From positions 3,844,001 to 3,908,000 of the forward strand of contig NZ_JANUCO010000001.1 in assembly GCF_024807225.1 (NCBI RefSeq): a stretch of DNA of 64,000 nt, read 5' to 3'. This document shows, piece by piece, positions 1 through 8,787 of the stretch; within the stretch, counting starts at the first letter, position 1, and every line of letters starts with the position of its first letter. The notes beneath the pieces were generated by a model that did no database searches, was not told where the DNA came from, and saw only the letters and a list, made by a program, of their open reading frames with translations. Source of the stretch: Chryseobacterium ginsenosidimutans. Its GTDB lineage: Bacteria > Bacteroidota > Bacteroidia > Flavobacteriales > Weeksellaceae. A program made the position numbers and the translations under genes.

Positions 1-1
1 G

Positions 2-445
2 GAAATTAAATCGATCGGAGTAATTAACAGTAAAAAAACTGCTGTAATTGCATCTTCCGATAAAAAATATTTTGATGGAAAACCTGTTCAGGCAGATTCA
101 ACAGCGTTTATTAATTTAACAAAATACCAACCGAACGAATTAGAATTTAAATCTCAATCAAAAACTCCGCAATTGGCAGTATTTTCTGAGATTTATTATC
201 CTCACGGCTGGAAATTCTTCATCGATGAGAAAGAAGTTCCTTACATAAAGGCTGATTATTTACTTCGTGCAGTGCATGTTCCTGCAGGAAATCACCATGT
301 AAGAATGATCTTCGAACCTGAAGTAATCGAAACAGGAAAATGGATTTCTCTTCTTTCATTCGGATTATTTATCCTATTGAGTGGCTTCGGTATTTTCTGG
401 ATGAATAAAAACAAGAAAAAGGAAATTCTAGTAGAAAAAGTTTAA
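2..445 (+). CDS. YfhO-family membrane protein, C-terminal end (partial)
   Basis: The reading frame is open from base 2 and runs to the stop at 445, so only the last ~147 residues are in the window. The visible part is a beta-rich extracytoplasmic region containing SEIYYPHGWKFFID and RAVHVPAGNHHVRMIFEPE, followed by one transmembrane helix and a lysine-rich cytoplasmic tail. This arrangement is typical of the C-terminus of the YfhO/PF09586 family, multi-spanning membrane proteins linked to glycosylation of cell-surface polymers. The glycosyltransferase that follows fits that context. The start lies outside the window, so the family call rests on the tail only. Confidence 0.75.
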   Translation, partial: EIKSIGVINSKKTAVIASSDKKYFDGKPVQADSTAFINLTKYQPNELEFKSQSKTPQLAVFSEIYYPHGWKFFIDEKEVPYIKADYLLRAVHVPAGNHHVRMIFEPEVIETGKWISLLSFGLFILLSGFGIFWMNKNKKKEILVEKV

Positions 446-451
446 TCTTAC

Positions 452-533
452 TTTTGTCATTCCGTAGGAATCTAAGCGATTATTAGAATAATAATTTTAA
501 AAACTTCATCTAGATTCCTACGGAATGACAAAA
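452..533. repeat. dispersed palindromic repeat (hairpin), copy 1
   Basis: Perfect 23-bp inverted repeat: arms 452-474 and 511-533, centred on GTCATTCCGTAGGAATC, with a 36-base loop. It sits between the YfhO-like gene and the glycosyltransferase. The same arm occurs near 61057-62314, where it is split by an IS110 element, and a weaker version lies at 3252-3347, so this is a dispersed family. It may also act as a transcription terminator. Confidence 0.85.
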
Positions 534-558
534 AAACGCATAGTTTACATTACAATTA

Positions 559-1857
559 ATGGAACAGAAAAAAATATTAATCATCACTTATTACTGGCCT
601 CCTGCTGGAGGTCCCGGTGTTCAAAGGTGGTTGAAATTTGCAAAATATTTACCCGAATTTGGCTGGAAACCCATTATTTTCACTCCCGAAAATCCGAGTT
701 ATCCTTTGTTGGATGAAAGCTTATTAAAAGACGTTCCAGAAAATATTGAAATCATTAAAACAAAGATCTGGGAACCTTATCAACTCGCTGAAAAGCTTAA
801 TAAAAGCAATAAAAAATTCAAAGCCGGACAGTTTGATGTCGGTAAAAATCAAAGCTGGAAATCTAAACTTTCGATTTGGGTAAGAGGAAATTTTTTCATT
901 CCTGATGCGCGAGTTTTTTGGGTAAAACCTTCAACACAATTTTTAGAACAGTATTTAAAAGAAAATAAAATTGATGTTGTGGTAACTTCGGGACCGCCAC
1001 ATTCGCTTCATTTAATTGGTTTAAACTTAAAAAAGAAACTTCCGAATCTGAAATGGATCGCCGATTTCCGTGATCCGTGGACTGAAATTTCTTACTATAA
1101 ACATTTAAAATTAACCAAAAGCTCCGATAAAAAGCATCACCAATTGGAAAGTGAGGTTTTCAAAAATGCGGACATTACATTGGCAACAAGCTATACCGAT
1201 GCTGAAAATTTCAGAAAAAATGGAGCAAATGCAATATGTATTACGAATGGTTTTGATGAAACGGATGCCTCAGAAACACTCAATCCTTCAAATTCTCAGA
1301 CTTTAGAACAAAAATTTACACTAAGTTATATCGGAGTTTTAGAGCAACTTCGAAATCCGGAAAACCTTTGGAAAGCACTTGATAATTTAGTTAAAACAAA
1401 CTCGGATTTTGCTAAAAATTTCACTTTGAAATTTGCAGGACGAATTGATGATAAAATTTTAAGCTCGATTGAAAATTCTGCTTTAAAAAATCATGTTCTT
1501 AATTTGGGTTATATTTCTCATGATAAAGCGATTTTAGAAATGGCGAAATCTTCGGTTTTGTTGATCACCAACTTTCCCAACGAATCATCGAAAGGAATTA
1601 TTCCCGGAAAAATTTTCGAATATTTAGCAACCGGAAAACAAATTATTTCTTTTGGACCAAATGAAGCCGATGTTTCAAAAATATTGACAGAAACAAAGGC
1701 AGGAAAGCATTTCAGCTATGACGATTCTGAAACAATAAAAAATTTCATTTTAGAAAAATTTGAATTATGGAAAAACGGAAATTTGGTTGAAAACACTCAG
1801 AATATCGAGCAATTCTCAAGAAAAAATTTGACTAAAAAATTGGCTGAGATTTTATAG
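559..1857 (+). CDS. glycosyltransferase, GT-B fold (family 4-like)
   Basis: A 432-residue cytoplasmic glycosyltransferase. The N-terminus has the GT-B pattern YYWPPAGGPGVQRW followed by KFAKYLPEFGW. The C-terminal half carries the acceptor/donor region KGIIPGKIFEYLATGKQII, matching the E-x7-E type donor-binding motif of GT4/GT1 enzymes. It probably transfers a sugar during surface polysaccharide or glycoprotein synthesis; the substrate cannot be read from the sequence. The ATG at 559 begins MEQKKILIITYYWPP, the natural start of the first beta strand. Length is normal and no frameshift is seen. Confidence 0.85.
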   Translation: MEQKKILIITYYWPPAGGPGVQRWLKFAKYLPEFGWKPIIFTPENPSYPLLDESLLKDVPENIEIIKTKIWEPYQLAEKLNKSNKKFKAGQFDVGKNQSWKSKLSIWVRGNFFIPDARVFWVKPSTQFLEQYLKENKIDVVVTSGPPHSLHLIGLNLKKKLPNLKWIADFRDPWTEISYYKHLKLTKSSDKKHHQLESEVFKNADITLATSYTDAENFRKNGANAICITNGFDETDASETLNPSNSQTLEQKFTLSYIGVLEQLRNPENLWKALDNLVKTNSDFAKNFTLKFAGRIDDKILSSIENSALKNHVLNLGYISHDKAILEMAKSSVLLITNFPNESSKGIIPGKIFEYLATGKQIISFGPNEADVSKILTETKAGKHFSYDDSETIKNFILEKFELWKNGNLVENTQNIEQFSRKNLTKKLAEIL

Positions 1858-2274
1858 CTTAATTTTTTTAACCCAAAGATTTTGTCTTTAAAAACCCACA
1901 AAAAAGCAAAACTATTTTACCACCTGAGTTTTGAAAATCTTTGATTTTCTTCTTATGTGATCTTAATATTTTCAAAGTTTTAAATATTCTTAAGTGTTCT
2001 AATGTGTTAAAATTTCAGCTCCTTTTGTTGTTAAAATTTTATATTAAATCGTCCATTGATCACTGATCACGGCAACTAAGCTTATCATGAATATTGATAG
2101 AAATAATTCCTTTATTTCTTACTATTAATTGAAATATATTACCAAACGCGATGCCATTTTTGAGTGCGAGAGTTTAGTATTTTAGAGTTTGAGATAGACT
2201 TTAATTATTGTGAATATAGTTTTTTGCATTTGTCTTAAAGTCCATTCCTTACAGCTTTTTTGTACATTTGACCC
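1858..2274. other. intergenic region, no gene seen
   Basis: About 420 AT-rich bases between the glycosyltransferase and the YpdA-like gene. I see no convincing ORF, RNA gene or strong hairpin. A TAnnTTTG-type box (TACATTTG, 2263-2270) lies only four bases before the next start codon, too close to assign confidently as its promoter. Confidence 0.5.
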
Positions 2275-3238
2275 ATGGAAATTTTAGATATTCTTATCAT
2301 CGGAGCCGGCCCAATCGGTCTGAATTGCGCTCTTGAAGCTAAAAAAAACAATCTCACTTATTTAATTATAGAAAAAGGAAACCATCGTAAATTCTTTATA
2401 TAATTATCCTTTATATATGCGGTTTTTTTCAACGGCTGAAAAATTAGAAATCGATGAAATTCCATTTATATCAACTGCTCCCAAACCCGGAAGACAGGAA
2501 GCTTTAGAATATTATCAAGGAATTGCGAGACAGAAAAATATCAACATCAATCTTTACGAAAAGGTCTTAAAAGTTTCGAAAGAAAATGATGTCTTTAAAG
2601 TTGAAACCCCGAAAGGAAAATATTTTGCAAAAAATGTAATTATATCAACAGGATTCTATGATATTCCAAATCTGATGAATATTCCGGGAGAAAATTTAGA
2701 AAAAGTAAAGCATTATTATACAGAACCTTACCCTTACGCAAAGCAGAAAATTGTGGTGATTGGTTCGAGCAATTCTTCGGTGGATGCGGCGTTGGAAACG
2801 TATAGAAAAGGAGCGGAAGTTACCATGATCGTTCGTCATTCTGAAATTTCAAAAAATGTAAAATATTGGGTAAAACCTGACATTGAAAACCGAATTGAGG
2901 AAGGAAATATAAAAGCTCATTTTAATTCTGAACTTATCGAAATCAAAGAAAATTCAGTCATTTTTAAAGATGAAAACGGACAAATTCAGGAAATTGAAAA
3001 TGATTTTGTTCTTGCCATGACGGGCTATTTACCTGACTTTGATTTTTTGAAAAACTCAGGAATAGATTTGCAGGGAGATTGTTTAAACCCGCTTCATCAC
3101 CCCGAAACGATGGAAACGAATGTTGAAAATCTTTATTTGGCAGGAGTGGTTTGTGGCGGAAAAGACACTCATCTTTGGTTTATTGAAAACTCAAGAATTC
3201 ATGCGGAAATGATTGTTCGACATATTCTTTCAAAATAA
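2275..3238 (+). pseudogene. YpdA-like FAD/NAD(P)H disulfide reductase, frameshifted
   Basis: Thioredoxin-reductase-like flavoprotein of the YpdA family (putative bacillithiol disulfide reductase). The ATG at 2275 opens with the FAD dinucleotide motif IIGAGPIGLNC; the second nucleotide motif VVIGSSNSSVDAALE lies in the middle and the family ending LYLAGVVCGG is present. The frame breaks at about 2379-2381: the first frame ends in a stop at 2401 and the rest continues one base later. Removing one A from the run in GGAAACC restores a continuous protein reading EKGTIVNSLYNYPLYMRFF. The gene is otherwise complete at about 320 residues, so a single-base sequence error is as likely as real inactivation. 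Confidence 0.8.
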
Positions 3239-3251
3239 AAATAATAAACAT

Positions 3252-3347
3252 AAAGTTTGTCATTCCGATTTCTATGACAAATACCAATTATTTTTACAAT
3301 TCTATTTCTACAAAATAAACCGAGATTCCTCCTGAATGACAAACTTT
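3252..3347. repeat. dispersed palindromic repeat, diverged copy
   Basis: Arms 3252-3265 and 3334-3347 (AAAGTTTGTCATTC and its reverse complement) enclose a partly palindromic middle. It lies between convergent genes and resembles the repeat at 452-533, with a diverged interior. It may also terminate transcription from either side. Confidence 0.6.
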
Positions 3348-3376
3348 GCGTAATAAATTACTCTAAAATTAGAAAG

Positions 3377-5407
3377 TTAAAAATCAACCTTCACACCAAA
3401 AACAAAATTTCTTTTTGCAGCCGGATTGTAAAAACGGTTTCCGAAAGCGTTGATATCAAATCCCAACACGTAATCTGTATTATAGAGATTCTGAATTTGT
3501 AGATATAAATTAAGTCTCGTTTTTTCAAAATCTACAGGAACTCTGAATTGAATATTTCCCACAAAACTCGATTCCGACCAAACAGAATTGGCATCATTTA
3601 AAGGCATTTTTGAGGTATAAAAATGGGAATAATCAACAGAAAGTTTTTTAAAGAAAGTGAAGTTTAACAAACTATTAATCGTTGTTCGTGGAACTCCAGT
3701 TAAATCGTTTCCGGAAAAATTATTATTGAGTTGTCTGTAATTTTCAAATTTAAAATTGTAAAAACTTCCTGAAAACCTAAACTTAAAATTACTGAAAAAA
3801 TCATTCTTAAGATTAAAATTTTTAGACTCCAAAAGAACTTCAATACCTTTTTGAAGGGTTTCGCCCGAATTGATAAAATATTCTTGTCCAGCTTCATTTT
3901 GTCTTCGGACAATTGCATTTTTCATCCGAAAATCAAAATAACTTCCTTCTATAAAAATGGAATTTCCGAACTGTTTTCTGATTCCGATTTCTTTATTCCA
4001 GCCATATTCCGGCACGAGATTTAAGTTAAATTCCTGATTCGAAGAACGGATTTCTTCATTGGTTGGAGCAGAATTTCCTTTTCCGATTTTTCCTCTTATT
4101 GAAAAACCTTTTGCAAAAAGATAAGTGAATCCGAAATTAGGAAGCCATTGATTTTTAAATTTCATATTTCCGTTTTCTGATCTTGGATAAATCCTCTCGA
4201 ATTCATAAGAATTGGAATTTAAGCTGACTGAAATATCTGTAAATAATTTTTCGTTAAAATTCAATTTCTGTGAAAGAAAATAAAAACCTGAAATATTTTT
4301 AAGCTGGTCAAAATTCTGTGGATTTCCTTCAATTCCTTTGTTATTATCGTAGTTTTTAATCAAAATATCATTAATTCCACCTTCAAAGCCCAATCTGTAA
4401 GCCAATGAAATTTTGTCCCAATTTTTCTCATAATTAAAGTGTGTTCTTATTGCAAAATTTTTCTCAAAACGATTTTCAAAATTAGTGATAAAAGGATTTT
4501 CAAAATCGACATACGAACCTTGAATTAAAATAAAATGTGAGAAATTAGGATTAAAATTACCCTCATTTGAAAGTCCGGCAAGAATCATTTTGTTGCGAAT
4601 TCCTGCATTTTGTTCTTTTGCACCTGGAAGCGTTGCTGTTGCAGGTCTTGCTTGTTTTCTGTTAAAATTCATTTGATCTAATGTCAATCCACCCGGAGTT
4701 TCATAATCGAGGTCAGAATACAATAACATTGCCTTTAGTAAACCCTTTTTTGAATATTGAAAATTGTCTTTAATAAAAATCTGTTTTCTTTCAACTGAAG
4801 ATTGTTCTCTGTAAGAATCTGTTCGGTAATAATTCTGAAAAACCTCAACAAAATGCTTTCCCAATTGCTTTGAAACATCAAAACTCTGATTGAAAGTTCC
4901 ATAACTTCCGATGGCAAGATTTGCTGATAAATTCTCGGAATCTTTTGTTTTAAGAAGAAGTGTTCCGCCTGTTACGGCTCCGTAATCTCCGCTTTCAGGA
5001 CCTTTATATATCTCAATTTTATTAATTAATTCGGGAGAAATGAGATTGAAATAAGTATTTCCTGAAGCATCCGACAAAATAAAATCATCCAGATAAACTT
5101 TCACATTCCGAACTCCAAAAGGTGACCTCAACGTGCTTCCACGAAGGGAAATCCGGTAGCTTCCGGGAGAACGTTCTTCCATTCTTGCTCCTGCAATTTG
5201 GTTCACAGATTCAAGCATTCTTTCCGGTGTATTTTGATTTAACAAGTTTTCGGAAATGACCGAAACCGACTTAGTAGAAGCCATAAAAGGTGTTGGTTTT
5301 TTATAAGCATCAATCTTGACTTCTGAAATCAATGTCGCAGAATCCTTCTTTTGTGAAAAGAAAAATGAAACGGAAAATAAGGAAAGTAGAAAGTATAGTT
5401 TTGCCAT
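3377..5407 (-). CDS. TonB-dependent outer-membrane receptor
   Basis: A 676-residue outer-membrane receptor. The ATG at 5407 gives a clear signal peptide (MAKLYFLLSLFSVSFFFSQ). A plug domain follows (MLESVNQIAGARMEERSPGS, then VKVYLDDFILSDASG and INKIEIYKGPESGDYG), then a long beta-barrel ending in the aromatic residue expected for BAM insertion (VKVDF). Such receptors import iron chelates, vitamins or other large nutrients using TonB energy. The substrate is not evident. The frame can be extended upstream to 5494, but that stretch contains the terminator of the preceding gene and no signal peptide, so I reject it. No SusD partner is nearby. Confidence 0.9.
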   Translation of the reverse strand: MAKLYFLLSLFSVSFFFSQKKDSATLISEVKIDAYKKPTPFMASTKSVSVISENLLNQNTPERMLESVNQIAGARMEERSPGSYRISLRGSTLRSPFGVRNVKVYLDDFILSDASGNTYFNLISPELINKIEIYKGPESGDYGAVTGGTLLLKTKDSENLSANLAIGSYGTFNQSFDVSKQLGKHFVEVFQNYYRTDSYREQSSVERKQIFIKDNFQYSKKGLLKAMLLYSDLDYETPGGLTLDQMNFNRKQARPATATLPGAKEQNAGIRNKMILAGLSNEGNFNPNFSHFILIQGSYVDFENPFITNFENRFEKNFAIRTHFNYEKNWDKISLAYRLGFEGGINDILIKNYDNNKGIEGNPQNFDQLKNISGFYFLSQKLNFNEKLFTDISVSLNSNSYEFERIYPRSENGNMKFKNQWLPNFGFTYLFAKGFSIRGKIGKGNSAPTNEEIRSSNQEFNLNLVPEYGWNKEIGIRKQFGNSIFIEGSYFDFRMKNAIVRRQNEAGQEYFINSGETLQKGIEVLLESKNFNLKNDFFSNFKFRFSGSFYNFKFENYRQLNNNFSGNDLTGVPRTTINSLLNFTFFKKLSVDYSHFYTSKMPLNDANSVWSESSFVGNIQFRVPVDFEKTRLNLYLQIQNLYNTDYVLGFDINAFGNRFYNPAAKRNFVFGVKVDF

Positions 5408-5469
5408 TGAAACATTGAAAGCAAAAATTGTACAGTTTTGGATTTTGTTATGACTAAGTTTTAATCTAA

Positions 5470-5494
5470 AAAAGCCGCAAAATATCTGCGGCAT
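5470..5494 (-). terminator. Rho-independent terminator of the MFS gene
   Basis: Read on the minus strand, stem GCCGCA (5489-5494) pairs with TGCGGC (5476-5481) and is followed by a T run. It lies between the MFS transporter and the TonB receptor, and supports placing the receptor start at 5407. Confidence 0.8.
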
Positions 5495-5598
5495 TATTAT
5501 ATTTGAATTATGTTTGAATCATTTTAATAGGATTTCATCCTATCCTTTATTAAATCGTCCCTTCTGGACTCTCTTAAAATTATCAACTTTAAGTTTAA

Positions 5599-6819
5599 TT
5601 AAACTTTTTTATCGCCAATCATCCACGGAACGATAAAGTAAAATGCAACAGCGATCATCGTTGCCAAAACTCCCGTTCCGATCCATAAAATATTGAAGCC
5701 AAAATTCTTAACAATCAAAGTTCCGATGTAAGGCGTAATAATAAACGCCGCGGAAAAAGAAATGCTGTTCAGCCCCATGTAAGCGCCTTTATTGTTTTGT
5801 CCAGAACGTTTTGCGGAGATGGTAGACATGAAAGGCAGCGTCCAGATTTCTCCGATACAAAGCAATGTCATGGAAATTACCAGTCCGATTATGCTGTAAT
5901 CAAACGCCATCATTGCATACGAAAATCCGCAAATGAAAGTTCCGAAAAGCATGGTAAAAGCCAGATTAAAGTATTTTTCTGCAATCTGTACGAATCCCAT
6001 TTCGAGCAAGACAATCAGAAAACCGCTGTATCCTAAAATATAACCTATATTTTCCTGACTCAATTTTGCAACGTCTTTATAAAATATGGTCAACGTGCTG
6101 AATAACTGGAAGAAACACATTGAAAAAAGCAGACAAAAGAAACAGTAAATCAAGAATTTACCATCTCGGTAAGGCGAATTTTCTTTTATTACTTCAATCG
6201 CTTCTTTTACTTTTGGAACTTTTGCTTTTGCTAATTTATTTCGTTTTGAGAAAAATACAATGTATAATATTCCCGCCGATAAAGCTGCCAAAGCATTGCT
6301 GTAAAATAAAAATTCGTATGAAATGGCAGATAAAATTCCTCCTAAAGCAGGACCAATAGAGAATCCTAAATTCACCGCCATACGATTTAATGAAAATGCT
6401 CTTGTAATATTTTCAGGTTTGGCATATTTTGTAATCGCCACCGAATTGGCAGGTCGAAATGTATCACTCACAATACTTTGGAGTAAAATGATCGTTGCCA
6501 CGCCAACTTCTGTTTTAAATATCGGAATTAAACAAAACAAAGGAACACTCAATAACAAGCTCATATACTGAACTTTATACTCTCCTATTCTATCTGTAAT
6601 GAATCCTCCTAACCAAGATCCGATTACAGATCCGATTCCGAAAAAGCTTAAAACAATTCCTGTATTTTCTATGCTAAAATGTAAATGGGTTGTCATGTAA
6701 ACTCCCAAAAACGGGAGCACCATTGAGCCCGCCCGATTGATGAGCATTACCAATGCGAGCATCCAACTTTCCTCGGAAAGCCCTTTGAATGAATTGGTAT
6801 ATATGTGTATTAATTTCAC
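5599..6819 (-). CDS. MFS transporter
   Basis: A 406-residue integral membrane protein of the major facilitator superfamily with about twelve hydrophobic segments. The loop between helices 2 and 3 has the family motif GSWLGGFITDRIGEYK. The middle loop (SKRNKLAKAKVPKVKEAIE) separates the two six-helix halves. It is probably a drug or metabolite exporter of the MdtG/YqgE-like type; no substrate can be assigned. The ATG at 6819 gives MKLIHIYTNSFKGLSEESW, a usual short cytoplasmic lead. It ends before a strong terminator, so it is probably not co-transcribed with the receptor. Confidence 0.87.
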   Translation of the reverse strand: MKLIHIYTNSFKGLSEESWMLALVMLINRAGSMVLPFLGVYMTTHLHFSIENTGIVLSFFGIGSVIGSWLGGFITDRIGEYKVQYMSLLLSVPLFCLIPIFKTEVGVATIILLQSIVSDTFRPANSVAITKYAKPENITRAFSLNRMAVNLGFSIGPALGGILSAISYEFLFYSNALAALSAGILYIVFFSKRNKLAKAKVPKVKEAIEVIKENSPYRDGKFLIYCFFCLLFSMCFFQLFSTLTIFYKDVAKLSQENIGYILGYSGFLIVLLEMGFVQIAEKYFNLAFTMLFGTFICGFSYAMMAFDYSIIGLVISMTLLCIGEIWTLPFMSTISAKRSGQNNKGAYMGLNSISFSAAFIITPYIGTLIVKNFGFNILWIGTGVLATMIAVAFYFIVPWMIGDKKV

Positions 6820-7007
6820 AATTTCTAAAGTTTAGTTTAATAATTTGTATTTGATTTTTTTTGTTTAAACACAAATGGCTCTAATTTTTTTCACGAATAA
6901 CACTAATCTGGATTTGTGAAAATATTTGTGTTTTTAGTGTTTAAAACAAAAAAAACAGGGCTTAAAAAATTAAGCCCTGTTTCATTTATAATGATATAAA
7001 TAAATTT
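6820..7007. repeat. inverted repeat in the gap ahead of the MFS gene
   Basis: Arms AAACACAAAT (about 6867-6876) and ATTTGTGTTT (about 6923-6932) surround a degenerate intergenic repeat of a kind common in flavobacteria. No gene is visible here. Confidence 0.4.
6954..6981 (-). terminator. terminator of glnS
   Basis: A 12-bp perfect stem (AACAGGGCTTAA at 6954-6965 with its complement at 6970-6981) around AAAA, followed on the minus strand by a T-rich run. It ends glnS transcription and may work in both directions. Confidence 0.85.
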
Positions 7008-8681
7008 TTACTCCGGCTTATAAGAGTCTTTTAATGTTACCGTTCTATTGAATACCAATTTGGTATCCGTAGAATCCTGATCTTTCGTGAAATAGCCAAT
7101 TCTCTGGAACTGAAGCGGTTCTTCAACAGCAACATCCTTTAAAGCAGGCTCAGCAAATCCTTGAATTGTAGAGACAGATTCAGGGTTTACGAAATTCAAG
7201 AAATCCACATCTTTCTCAGCATCAGGTTGTTCCACAGTGAATAATTTATCATAAATTCTCACATCGATCGGAAGTGCATGTTTTGCAGACACCCAATGTA
7301 ACGTACCTTTTACTTTTCTTAAACTTTCCTCAGTTCCGCTTCCTGACTTAGATTTTTCATCATAAGTAGCATAAATCGTTGTGATTTCTCCGTTTTCATC
7401 CTTCTCCACTCTTTCAGCTTTGATGATGTAAGCGGATTTCAAACGAACTTCGCCACCTAATTTCAGTCTAAAGAACTTATTATTAGCTTCTTCCTTAAAG
7501 TCTTCACGCTCAATATATAATTCTCTTGAGAACGGAACTTCTCTCGTTCCTGCATTTTCCTGTTCAGGATTGTTCTCCGTTTCCAGCCACTCTTCATTTC
7601 CTTCAGGATAGTTCTCGATCACTAATTTAACAGGATCTACAACCGCCATTACGCGTTTTGCAACCTTGTTCAGGTCTTCACGCACACAGAAATCTAATAA
7701 TTGAATCTCAATTAAGTTCTCTCTTTTTGCAACTCCTACTTTGTCGATAAAGTTCCTGATAGAAGTCGGTGTAAACCCTTTTCTTCTCATTCCGGAAATC
7801 GTAGGCATTCTAGGATCATCCCATCCGTTCACTACATTTTCAGCGATCAGCCTTTGTAGTTTTCTTTTGGAAGTAATCATATAAGAAACATTCATTCTTG
7901 CAAATTCTCTTTGCTTGTTTTTAACTTTTCCTTCTTCGTAAACTTGGTCTAAATACCAGTTGTAAAGCGGTCTGTGGTTTTCAAACTCCAGAGAACATAA
8001 TGAATGCGAAATTTGCTCTAAATAATCAGATTCACCATGCGCCCAGTCGTACATAGGATAAATTTTCCAATCTGTTCCTGTTCTGTGGTGAGGTCTTTTC
8101 AAAATTCTGTACATAACAGGATCACGCATATTCATATTTGGCGAAACCATGTCGATTTTTGCACGAAGAGACATTGAACCTTCCTCAAATTCACCGTTTT
8201 TCATTCTTTCGAATAAGTCTAAAGACTCTTCAACAGGGCGATTTCTGAATGGAGATTCCACTCCCGGTTCTGTCGGGTTTTTTCTTTGTTCGCTAATAAT
8301 TTCAGACGGCTGCTCATCAACATAAGCTTTTCCTTCTTTAATTAATTGCACTGCCCAATCGTAAAGCTGCTGGAAGTAATCGGATGCATACAAAACTTTA
8401 TCCCACTTGAAACCTAGCCATTCAACGTCTTTCATGATAGAATCTACGAATTCCTGCTCTTCTTTTTCAGGGTTCGTATCGTCGAAACGAAGGTTTACGG
8501 GAGCATTGTATTTTTCACCCAAACCGAAGTTGATGCAGATCGCTTTTGTGTGACCTACATGCAGATAACCGTTTGGTTCAGGCGGAAAACGGAAACGGAT
8601 CTGATCGTTTTTCAGTCCGTTTGCCAAATCATCTTCGATAATTTGCTCAATAAAATTGAGTGATTTTTTTTCTTCTTCCAT
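7008..8681 (-). CDS. glnS: glutamine--tRNA ligase
   Basis: Class I aminoacyl-tRNA synthetase that charges tRNA-Gln with glutamine in the cytoplasm. The N-terminus shows the HIGH region PEPNGYLHVGHTKA with FRFPPEPNG before it, typical of GlnRS/GluRS. A KMSKS-like loop is present as MITSKRKLQRLI. The specificity region DPRMPTISGMRRKGFTPTSI is GlnRS-type, and the C-terminal half is the anticodon-binding beta-barrel. At 557 residues it has the normal length for bacterial GlnRS. It stands alone with its own terminator. A TAAATTTG box on the minus strand at 8721-8728 is a plausible -7 element. Confidence 0.97.
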   Translation of the reverse strand: MEEEKKSLNFIEQIIEDDLANGLKNDQIRFRFPPEPNGYLHVGHTKAICINFGLGEKYNAPVNLRFDDTNPEKEEQEFVDSIMKDVEWLGFKWDKVLYASDYFQQLYDWAVQLIKEGKAYVDEQPSEIISEQRKNPTEPGVESPFRNRPVEESLDLFERMKNGEFEEGSMSLRAKIDMVSPNMNMRDPVMYRILKRPHHRTGTDWKIYPMYDWAHGESDYLEQISHSLCSLEFENHRPLYNWYLDQVYEEGKVKNKQREFARMNVSYMITSKRKLQRLIAENVVNGWDDPRMPTISGMRRKGFTPTSIRNFIDKVGVAKRENLIEIQLLDFCVREDLNKVAKRVMAVVDPVKLVIENYPEGNEEWLETENNPEQENAGTREVPFSRELYIEREDFKEEANNKFFRLKLGGEVRLKSAYIIKAERVEKDENGEITTIYATYDEKSKSGSGTEESLRKVKGTLHWVSAKHALPIDVRIYDKLFTVEQPDAEKDVDFLNFVNPESVSTIQGFAEPALKDVAVEEPLQFQRIGYFTKDQDSTDTKLVFNRTVTLKDSYKPE

Positions 8682-8787
8682 TAAATTTCGCTTTAAAATG
8701 CCGCATTAAACGACAATTTGCAAATTTAGTTAAAATTTTGGGTTTATGAAAAAATCTAGGTTAGAGATAACTTTTTTAGAAATGATA

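Noticed and set aside
525..716. 63-residue ORF overlapping the glycosyltransferase start
   Set aside because: It is a shadow frame with no codon pattern; the glycosyltransferase frame is clearly coding.
3377..5494. Longer TonB receptor starting at 5494
   Set aside because: The extra 29 residues include a transcription terminator and would bury the signal peptide.
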